Source: Sipunculus nudus
Lineage: Eukaryota > Annelida > Sipuncula > Golfingiida > Sipunculidae
Assembly (NCBI GenBank): GCA_026874595.1
Contig: CM049310.1
Coordinates: 81,392,556-81,456,555, forward strand
Reading direction: 5' to 3'
Length of the DNA stretch: 64,000 nucleotides
The notes under the pieces are model-generated. The model saw only the letters and a list, made by a program, of their open reading frames with translations, was not told the origin of the DNA and did not search any database. This document shows, one piece after another, positions 55,357 to 64,000 of this stretch; within the stretch, counting starts at the first letter, position 1, and the number at the start of each line of letters is the position of its first letter. A program made the position numbers and the translations under genes.

Positions 55357-56445
55357 TTGTCTCTGTACTTTAGGTCAAGGTTTTATAAACCCCTGTCATT
55401 AGAGTAACACTTCCCTGTCAGACTGTGTACGGTCTGATGGCATGATATATCAGACAGTATGTAATCTATTAACAGAGATAGGCGGGACTTTTCCCATCCA
55501 TTTGAGTTAAAAGCTTCTGAAAGAGTCGTCTGCTACCATTCGCATGACGACCGAGTGCTTCCGGCCGGGGGTCACGACCTCTCTCCACGTGACTTCCCAG
55601 GGAAGCGCAACAAACGACGTTACGACGAGACGCTTGGCGACCTTTCCCAGGCACGTCTTATTAAACTTATAAAGTTTGTCATGCGGGAGACGTTATCATA
55701 TCTACACTAATACAGCTCCGGACAAAACATCCCCGTTGCTCACTGGAGGGGAGCGTTCGGGTGTTATACGGATTCATGGAAATCTTCTACTGAACCGTTT
55801 AATTCTGCATTTATTCTCATTTAGAATCTCTAAGACTTCTGTGTACTTTTTCGAACCGCTTAAAAAGCGGATATTGCGCTTGTTTCAATAGTCTTGTCAC
55901 AATTAATTGATTTCCCAATCGGGACTATCCGCGGAAGCTGCATACCCGAGATAAACCGCACACCTACTGACCCTACGACCGTGATGCTCGGTCGAAATAA
56001 ATGTTAACCTCTGCTGAAAATTTACAAAGTGTATACCCGTTATCCTAAACACACTTTAAGACTTTTCTGTCCTTACAAAAAATTCATTCAAAGATTTTGC
56101 TGACGGTATATTCTTTTCAATACCTCTGTCACGTGGTGGGATATTAATTCCCCCCCTTTTTTTGTTCATATTTATTGTTTGTTAATAACTTTTCGCAAAC
56201 AGATCTGAACATGTAATTATTGCATTTTGGTGAGTTATGGTTACAAAACCATTAAACTTTGGAGGTAATCTTAATTAATATAATGTCATTTATAATGGAA
56301 ATGATCCCTTCCGTTTAAAAGCTGATCATTGCAACAGGGACTGCTCTTTGTGTAGGGCAGACCTATGAATAAAGATGATGAACGTGAGTGTTACTGTGAA
56401 CGCAGGAAAGATTTAGGCAAAAAAAAATAAATAAAATAAAAGCTA
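55357..56445. other. Non-coding stretch, nothing recognised
   Basis: A locally GC-rich part (55530-55660) has a 61-codon minus-strand frame without motif. Otherwise plain. Confidence 0.4.
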
Positions 56446-56450
56446 GGGCT

Positions 56451-56750
56451 TTCAGGCGCCGCCTGCGTCAATTTTAATCCCCCCGCATCAAAAGTTTTTA
56501 TTTTGATTTTCAATGGAATTTTTTTTTAGCTCCGGCTGCTATAATATTTCTTTAAAGAAGAAAAAGTAATACAATTTTAATAAGATTTTCTTTGTAATGT
56601 ATTGCTTTTACCTGTTAAGCAAAAATAATCTGTTATTATCAGGCTTTGCCCTGATCATATGACATTTTTATCGAAACATACAAAAAAGAAAAAAATCGCC
56701 CGTCCGCATTGATTTCTGAAATCAATGAAGTGCCTGAGAACCAAACCAAA
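56451..56750 (-). mobile_element. MITE family E
   Basis: Reverse copy: CCCTGATCATATGACATTTT (56650), ATCGCCCGTCCGCATTGATT (56694), and the terminal AGTGCCTGAGAACCAAACC (56730), inverse of GGTTTGGTTCTCAGGCACT. Confidence 0.65.
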
Positions 56751-56899
56751 TTTTCATTTGGCCTTAGTTATAATTTTTGTGGAGGCATGAGTGGGCTCTG
56801 AGTATAGTCTAAGAATGGGTCCCTGGTCGTTTGGTGGCACTATTTAAATTTATATTTTTACAATATTCCTTAAAGGAGCCTCTTCCAGTCTCTGAAGTA

Positions 56900-57355
56900 T
56901 GTTGACAAGTATGTCGTATGGACCTTTTATGACCTTTTATGAAATAATGATAAGAAACGCCGATCCAAGCGCACACAGACTGTTCGTTATGTTTATTTCT
57001 TAAAGGGGGGGGGGGAGGCAAAATAATCCAATCACATTCAACAAGGATATTTTGTGGCAATTCAGACGAACCAGAGTTTTGCAAAGGGCGTTTTGCAAAA
57101 AGTGACCTTTCAACTTCCGCACATATACAATCAACAATCACATATTGTTTTTGTTTCTGTTTGTCAACATTATCGTATACACCATGTTTACGAACAGCTT
57201 GTAGATAAACAAGCTCATACTTCCAACAAGAGGCGTTATAGAACTGTTCTTAACAGGAATTACCTAAAGTTCATTGATATGTACGTAGAGTAAGACAGAA
57301 ATCACATAAATTCCACACATAAGGCAGATGTATAGCTGCCTTTAATGTGCCACAT
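56900..57355 (+). mobile_element. MITE, TTAAAGG superfamily, core A
   Basis: CGCACACAGACTGTTCGTTA (56970), ATCACATTCAACAAGGAT (57031), AATTCAGACGAACCAGAGTT (57059), TTTGTCAACATTATCG (57158), TTACGAACAGCTTGTAGATA (57187), and a right end GTATAGCTGCCTTTAATG (57330). Confidence 0.75.
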
Positions 57356-57570
57356 ACCATAATGATAACCGGCAAAATTTTTGTAATGAGGACGAAGGTT
57401 ACTATATAATAAGAATGATTTGTTGACACTTCATCCTTTCGGATTTAAGATTTAACCATTATAAAACTGGCCTTTGCAATTTATTCTTAGGCAACTATAT
57501 ATAGTCGATAACGTCATTGTACTTGATGACCTGTTTAGCGAGTGAGCAAAGCTTCAGGCACCATTGCGTT

Positions 57571-57915
57571 TTTAAAGGAGCTGATTCACCTTCCGGGAAA
57601 CATACATACAATCTCACCTTTGTAAACAAGTGAATATAATCTTGTATCGGGCACACGATCAGGGGCGTTTAACATAAACATATATACAGCGCACGCCACC
57701 CCTGGGCCGTCCCGCTCAACTTCACAATTTTTTTTTTGTTTCAACAGGTGTTTCTTTTTTTCCCTGTTTCCTATATTTGTTTGGGGATTATCGCGCATGC
57801 TCAATATCGGACCTCTGGTCACATAGACTTTTTATTGTAAACAAACACACGTGGACTGTGTTCACTCTCACCATAATGACCCATAAGAACATATAAAACA
57901 GGTGAATTAGTATTT
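57571..57915 (-). mobile_element. MITE, TTAAAGG superfamily, core B
   Basis: Left end TTTAAAGGAGCTGATTCACC, right end (reversed) TAATTCACCTGTTTTATATG. The interior has GCGCATGCTCAATATCGGAC and GACCTCTGGTCAC (57810). Best example of paired ATTCACCT termini. Confidence 0.75.
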
Positions 57916-58283
57916 CCATGTGCCTTTTATGTTTTATATTCAGCCAAAATGAACTACTTGCGTGAGACAATACACATATTATTGATCATATTAATGATTA
58001 AGTACCTTTTAGTGATCTCGATAGGGTCCTTTCATTTGATACCAGTCCCCAATCATTCCTTTAGTAAAGATTTTCATTATATCCAGCCTGTTTGTAGAAA
58101 CGCTATACATCCGCAGAGCGCATACCAGCACAAGAATATAGCATCTATGCTGGGTCAACCCCTTTATCAGGGAAAATTATAGGTGGGCACCTGCAGAGTA
58201 ACAAATTTATCAGACCTCCAAGAATATCAGCGGACCTCATTTAAATGTTGGTTTTTCTTTTTTTTTTGTTTCTTTAAATATAC
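57916..58283. other. Non-coding stretch, nothing recognised
   Basis: No supported feature. The 77-codon frame at 57949-58182 has a hydrophobic start resembling a signal peptide, but no further support. Confidence 0.3.
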
Positions 58284-58400
58284 AGTAGAACGTCGTTTAT
58301 CCGAAATTAAAAGGAAACCCACATGAGATCTGGAATTTTGACCGTTTATCCATATCAGGAAAAAATACGATAGATATAGGATAAAAGATCGTCTAATTTC
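58284..58400 (+). repeat. pogo/Tigger-like terminal repeat fragment
   Basis: TACAGTAGAACGTCGTTTAT, continuing CCGAAATT, has the CAGTRGAAC start and TA boundary typical of pogo-type elements. A second TTTATCC word follows at 58350. No partner end was identified. Confidence 0.5.
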
Positions 58401-58644
58401 AAGCAAATGTACAGGAATTAGCAGAAGTAAGTATTTCCATTCGAACCCTGCTGATACAAGGTTTCAACACAACTTTGATTCAAGTCAGGTAATTTAGAGG
58501 CTTTTCGACTGACCGTTGTGGGCACAGGGAAAGATGGCACTGACGGCCAGTGGATGTGCTATGCCGGCGGATGTGTTCTTTATCAATGTGTAACTACACC
58601 TGGTTCTAGCCAGGAATACACGACTCAGTAGGCATTTATATTTG

Positions 58645-59060
58645 GCCGATAAGCCTAACCTGATTCTTTATGCAAGCCATAAGAAGGAATGTGCTGCAAC
58701 GGTCAAACACCTGTAGCATTGATATCGTTGTAAACAAGCCAATAATCTTAATATTAGGTTAAGAGTGAGGAATTACCAGAAAGTGATTTATGTGAACTCA
58801 TAAACGAAAGTGTAAATCCATCTCTATGGTACCAATTTGTTTCTGTATCGCGTACAACTTGGCTATGGTCTTTAAGCTGACTGTAAACGATTTTTTTTCT
58901 CGCATATGGAAGGTTTTGTTAAAATTACTTGAAAGACACGAGGCGTAGCCAATAATGACAAAAATATTTATATCCTAATGGAGCGTTACAGTGTGGTACT
59001 CGATACAAGATGTAATGGCACTCTGACGTTGGTAATGTCAGCTTATATATATGAGGACCC
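58645..59060 (+). repeat. Interspersed repeat D, copy 2
   Basis: Same block order as 16490-17000: CCGATAAGCCTAACC, TGCTGCAACGGTCA, AGCCAATAATCTTAA, AATGACAAAAATATTTATA, AATGGCACTCTGACG. Confidence 0.65.
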
Positions 59061-60530
59061 CGTCTTCATTTTACAGTTATCAGCCCCATTTACTGCATTC
59101 ATTGGTCACATGAAAATGAGCCTCAGTTGATCTGTCACATCAGTGGAAATAATTTAAACAGTTGTGAAATATAAACTGGGATTTATTTATGATTGTCTAA
59201 AAAAACAGGTTGACAAAGGTTTGTGGAAAAGAGCAAAAAAAAAAAAAACAGAAATATACATTCTCAGAAATGCAGGCCTCCGTCAGTTGGGCGGTCTCTA
59301 ATTTGGGGTGCCCCTAAAACGTGTTTGCATTCTCTTATTTGGCCAATACTCCTAAGCTCATTCGTGCATAAGTGACTGAACATTTGTGAATATTCCTGGA
59401 CGTTCTTCCAGGACCCTGATCATGAGGCTGGGCCCCAGCAAATATATAATTGATTCCTTTTTAGCCCATTACCGAAACACCCTGACAGTTTCATAAATTT
59501 CCGTTGATGACGGCATGGCATGACACACAAACACTTACATACGCACAACCACACACACGAACGGTAATGAACCAAGAATCTTATTGACAGACTGTCTTCA
59601 CTAATCTCAGGAAAGATCCCCGTGTCACTCAGTACTCCAACTTTGACGTCTCAAAGCCAACAATCTTATCTAATTTTTCACTAGTTTGGGCCTCTAATTG
59701 CAGGAAACTTTAAAGCTTACAGATTTGCACGCAGGACGCCCTATTATTAGCCGAAACTAATCAGGAACGCTCATCAGACCTCGTCATGGACGAGAGGAAA
59801 CGCTTTGTGTAGAAGTGTTATTGGGGCTATAAGGCTGATTGATTGTGTCTTGGACAAAATGAAAGGCTTAAACAATGTTTTAATTATTATTTACCGTGAA
59901 GATTGAAAAAATGCAATCTTTATTACAAAATTAAAGTTTTGTGTTTGTACTTCTTAACCTCAGAGGAAGGAATATCTTCAAAAAGAAGTTTGTTTAATAA
60001 AACATTTACAATTTTTTTTAATATCGATTTTTATTTTATTTTTCAAAATGTAAATCCTTTAAAATGTATCTATGCTTTTATGAAAAGAATATTAAAAAAC
60101 TTTGCAAGTGAATGGTTCTCAAGATTGTAGCGTTGATTTTATTTGCTAAATTGTCAGGTTTTAATTTGAAAATCAGTCTTTTCCCAAATTATATCAATGT
60201 GTTAAGCTTATCTTACAAGGGAAATCTGGAAGACGATTTTGAAATTGATACTGAAAATAACATATGCATAGAGTTGCACCATATATGATATTTTGGTCAA
60301 GTGTCTAATGAATACAACTTTCCTGCATATGAATTCCAAGTGGGTCTTGTGTCACACTAAACCGGTAAACCTCTCATCAACATCCCTCTATGGGTATCTG
60401 AGACGGAAGATGAAGTGATGTATTAGGTAACACTGGGCGGTGGCGTTTTCTCTCTTATTCTCTGGCTTCTTTAATCTTAACCGTATAAAATAAGGACGCT
60501 GCGGGCGCCAAGGCGGAGACGCCGGTATGT
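59061..60530. other. Mostly plain DNA
   Basis: A reversed fragment of repeat C lies at about 59520-59570 (CACACACGAACGGTAATGA). The 75-codon frame at 59903-60130 is AT-driven. No other feature. Confidence 0.4.
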
Positions 60531-60532
60531 TC

Positions 60533-60980
60533 AGGGGCGGATTTTGGGGATTACAAAAATACACGCTTTATACCGAAAAGATTGATTTAACGCCATTTTT
60601 CCCCCTGATCGCAGCAAAAAACTTTTAAAAAGATTTTTATATTTTTAAAAGATTATATAACCTTATTTCATAACCTCCAGGGGCGGTTAAGGTATCTGAG
60701 GAAAATTTTGTTAAACACCTTAGAAAAAGTAAACAAGTGTGCCAGGTTTGCTAGGAGACAGTTTACATAACTTTCGCATGCAGATCATTCAAAGTATAGG
60801 AATGAAAGAAGTACCGGACGCAAATTTAGTATAAAACCTTTATTTTTTTTCTATTCCTAGATTTTTTATGGTCAATAAAGAAGGGGAGTGCTTTCTCGCA
60901 TAAATTCGACCCTGACCCCCCCCCCCCCCCCCCCGACCTTTCAAGCCTAACCCTTCCCCTCTATCCGCGCCTCTTCACAG
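60533..60980. mobile_element. Possible hAT-like MITE
   Basis: Left CAGGGGCGGATTTTGGGG, and at the right, reversed, GAGGCGCGGATAGAGGGGAA. The ends resemble those of the element at 32746-32936 but match only partly. A C homopolymer lies at 60917-60934. Confidence 0.4.
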
Positions 60981-60984
60981 GCTA

Positions 60985-61305
60985 ACTGATGGCATTATAA
61001 AGGCTGTAATATGAGGTATTCTCTGGGCTTCCCACTTTGTCATCAAAGTACGTACCGCTCACAGCCAGACGTCCTGGGCTTCCTGACGTGTCAGTTATCA
61101 GGCTGCCAGCGACACGCTGTCAGCAGCATTTATAAGTCTCTCTCAGCAGCAACCTGAAAATCACCGAACACTGCTGTAGGGTAATGAACACGTGCCTGCT
61201 CAAGGACTGCTGATTAGCTTACCAACTTAGCTGACCCAGTCATGCTGAGCTTTTACAGCAATTTGTCGGGATTTATAATAGTGTCTGACCACTGAGCGCG
61301 AGTTC
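60985..61305. other. Non-coding stretch, nothing recognised
   Basis: No supported feature. Confidence 0.4.
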
Positions 61306-61319
61306 TTCAGTTCAGATCC

Positions 61320-61690
61320 ATGACATGGGTAAGGATTTTTGAAGATGTGGGTCGGGGTTTGGATGAGGATGTGTGCAATGATATGAGGCTTTGAATGAGA
61401 GTGTTGGTAAACGTGTGGATGACGATGTGAGGATGTGGGTGAAAGTGTGGGGAGGATGTGGGTGATGATGTTAGGATTCGGTTGAGGATTAGGTGGGTAA
61501 GCGTGTTATGAGGGTGAGGGTGAGGGTGTGAGTGAAGTTGTGGGTGCGGAAGGGTGTGAGGGTATGGGTTAATGTCTGTGTGGGGGTTTCGGGATCGTTT
61601 AGGTGAGGATATAAAAGTGGTGGTGATGACGTAAGTGAACAGGTGGGTTAGGACGTTAGGGTTGTGAGAAGGGCGTGGGTGATTATACAC
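61320..61690 (+). repeat. G/T-rich degenerate minisatellite
   Basis: Units of the type GTGAGGATGTGGGTGA recur with variable length (6-24 bp steps). The 127-codon minus-strand frame, rich in His, Pro, Thr and Ser, is a by-product. Confidence 0.8.
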
Positions 61691-62000
61691 AGGCGGGGGT
61701 CAGTACCTCGGTGTAACAGCCTGTACACCGCTTAATTTATTCCAACTTATATCGTGTGAGACTCAGCTCTGTCCATCAAACGTCATTTGATAATGCAAAG
61801 GATTTACATGTTCACGTAATAATATCCGGTGTTCTCTAATTCCCCACAGGATTATTAGATTAGTGCGCTACAGCCGTTGGCATTTGTCGAGGCAATGGTT
61901 GGATATTCTCACCTTACTGCACGCAGTGGGTGAACATTATCAGATACTTTTATACAATACATGAATAGTAATTCCGCAAAATCCAAAGCCCATCTGTTTT
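61691..62000. other. Non-coding stretch, nothing recognised
   Basis: No supported feature. Confidence 0.4.
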
Positions 62001-62139
62001 AGTAACTTTAATTAAAATAATTTCAGCCGGAAAGACCTTATGTGAACCATATATTCAAACGTCATGTTCAAGTAACTTTAATTAAAAGGATTTCAACCGG
62101 GAAGACGTTATGTGAACCATATATTCATACGTCATATTT
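62001..62139 (+). repeat. 70-bp tandem duplication
   Basis: AGTAACTTTAATTAAAA starts both units (62001, 62071), each continuing through TTATGTGAACCATATATTCA and CGTCAT. Around 10 differences between them. Confidence 0.9.
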
Positions 62140-63740
62140 GGTATTTAGTCCCTTTAATCCGAAGGTTAAACTCTAGCTGGAAAACCGAGGTGGTCTGAGG
62201 TAGAATTCTATGTTGGGTTCTCCTGTCTTTGTAATTAAATATTTTGTTCTTGGAAACAAGACAGTTCTGGAACCGATTGTTGTCGGTCTCGGTCGTATTA
62301 ACGCAGTTTTTGACTTAGCCTTTGGTGTAAAAAAAATGCGTAGTTTCCATTCAAGCTTCGACCACGAGACCTAGCCGGAATTTAGGTTAAAGTATAAACA
62401 TTATACATTGCATGCGTGTTTGATTTGCTCTATGTTGAACTTCTTTTCAACAAGACTTAAGATATTTGTATACACTGTTTATCAGTGGCGTCAATTTTTC
62501 TTCCAGGGTGGGGGATGACTTGCAGACAAACACATAAACACACACATATATAAAACGACACATTTCAAATATATAGACCTCATCACATTTCATGTATATT
62601 ATAATTAGTTATTTTTATAGTAAATGGAACAAAAGTCTATAATTCTTCTTATTTAATATAATTCCTTTGCAAAATAAAAGTATTTTTCTCTGAATAGTGA
62701 GGGGGGTGGTTACATTGACCCTTACATTAAATAATAAATGGCGTTGGCATAATTATGTCCTAGCAAGTACATGTACATCTTATTTCCAGAATTTGTTTTA
62801 TGAAACAATGCGAGATCAATGGAAAAGAACGGACTTCTTACACCAAGAATCTGAAAAACAGGTTAAATCCAAATGTTAATAAGGAATTAATTAAGCATTA
62901 ATGAGTGAGTATTGAATTCTTTTTCGTTAATGAGATTTAAACCCCCCGCTGGCACCAGTCTAATAATGTTTACAAACAGTCCAACTACGTTCTAAAGTGA
63001 ATGTAATCCTATAGGGAATCGGAACTTGGGTGAACTTTAACATATATCATCGCTCGTTCTGATCATGGTGTATATGCAAAAGGAATCGCATACAGCCGGA
63101 GGCAATGTGATTAGGAGTAATTCTCGGAAACGCCGGAAATGCAAGCTTTTTGCCTAAGGTAGAATCAGAGGGTAATCCAACTCCATTCGAAATCAGCCTA
63201 AACGTCATTTGAGTTGATATCAAACCCCATACAGTTTATGTCATTTTAAATATGGTAAGCCTACAGAGGATTTTTTCTGATGGTAAAGTAATTCTTAAAA
63301 GTCTTATTCATGTCAATTTAGTATTTTAATATTTCTAATCAAACTTTAAGCACCCAGGTTAACCCAGTAACAGCAAATCATTTTTAGTGAGATAACTCTT
63401 GAACTCAAAGACGATATCTTAAAACCAGCTTCGACATAAAAAAAAAAAAATTTATTGAATTAAATTTGAAGGTAGAAAGAAACATGTTTTCTTTGCTAGA
63501 GAACTTTTTTTTAAACAAAAATAAAAAAGAGAAATATCATTTGAAAATAAAAATTAATAAATACATATACCATCAGAAAGGAGTCCGCTGATTTTACGCA
63601 GATAACATGTGTATGTTATAGTCTAATGTATATTTCTATGGACTACTGATCAGAACAGAGATTATCTCTAATGTCTTAACTTTATGTTATGACGGTATGA
63701 CTGTTTTGTTTATGAAGGTAGGAAGGATGGCTACCCCAAT
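62140..63740. other. Mostly plain DNA
   Basis: CAGTGGCGTCAATTTTTCTT at 62484 followed by CCAGGGTGGGGG resembles the terminus of an unplaced DNA-transposon-type repeat, with no second end identified. Nothing else recognised. Confidence 0.4.
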
Positions 63741-63743
63741 CCG

Positions 63744-63744
63744 T

Positions 63745-63776
<32 letters not shown>

Positions 63777-63796
63777 CAGAGAGACAGACAGACAGA
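63744..63796. repeat. (GA)n / (GACA)n microsatellite
   Basis: GA dinucleotides merging into GACA units. It accounts for the Ser/Leu-rich minus-strand frame across it. Confidence 0.95.
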
Positions 63797-64000
63797 GCGC
63801 CTCCATACTACCTAGGTTTCTCTTGGTTGATGTAACAACAATGGCCGGTACCATGGGAACATGATAAAATGTACGGAAATGCAGTATACATGACGAAACA
63901 CACGTCAATGTTAGACTTCTGGTATAACAACTCCATTATTAAGCAGGTCTGGGGGATTAAGCATATTTATAATCCCGAAGTTGCACTCAGTTTTCATTCA

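Noticed and set aside
59755-59785. Second hammerhead-like CUGAUGAG word on the minus strand
   Set aside because: No GAAA at the required distance and no stem II.
61307-61690. 127-codon minus-strand frame rich in His, Pro, Thr
   Set aside because: Follows from the GT-rich minisatellite.

Overview
The window looks like non-coding DNA from a nuclear genome of an invertebrate animal, most likely a marine lophotrochozoan such as a mollusc. It is AT-rich, with long (TA)n, (GA)n and (AC)n tracts, no bacterial-style operons, many small interspersed repeats and several decayed retroelements. The assignment to mollusc is inference from repeat style, not from any host gene. All repeat alignments were made by eye, so family boundaries are approximate.

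Layout. 1-5200: plain DNA with a 170-bp MITE in a (TA)n tract and a decayed tRNA-derived SINE. 5213-8763: a direct tandem segmental duplication (units of about 1.5 and 2.0 kb). The second unit was later hit by a SINE with a 15-bp target-site duplication and by a DNA transposon, and the first unit preserves the empty sites. 8764-20580: scattered SINE, MITE and microsatellite sequence, one 135-bp tandem duplication, and a candidate host terminal exon on the minus strand (13857-14107). 20583-26403: a Ty3/gypsy-class LTR retrotransposon with two LTRs, gag, protease, integrase, reverse transcriptase, an RNase H tail and a polypurine tract. Its integrase lies upstream of the reverse transcriptase, the Gmr1-like arrangement. 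It is dead: frameshifts, lost zinc ligands and a large deletion across RT/RNase H. 27038-28842: a dead pogo/Tigger-type transposase with a right terminal repeat. 28945-35570: MITEs, two minisatellites and a hAT-like MITE. 35640-36696: a 5'-truncated Penelope-like element on the minus strand. Its GIY-YIG half is in sense, the segment just upstream of it is inverted, and a hammerhead ribozyme motif lies in its 3' region. 37525-41366: a dead LINE with ORF1, an endonuclease remnant, reverse transcriptase and an ATTC-type tail. 41384-64000: further MITEs, a 31-bp minisatellite, a foldback element, a full-length SINE with target-site duplication, and a possible host first exon (48981-49081, followed by a strong splice donor).

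Many of the small repeats share termini of the form TTAAAGG...TATTCACCTG and appear to be one MITE superfamily with two cores. No complete, intact gene of any kind is visible. The two candidate host exons are weakly supported. The most interesting items are the Gmr1-type domain order, the twin-priming-like inversion in the Penelope element and its hammerhead motif.
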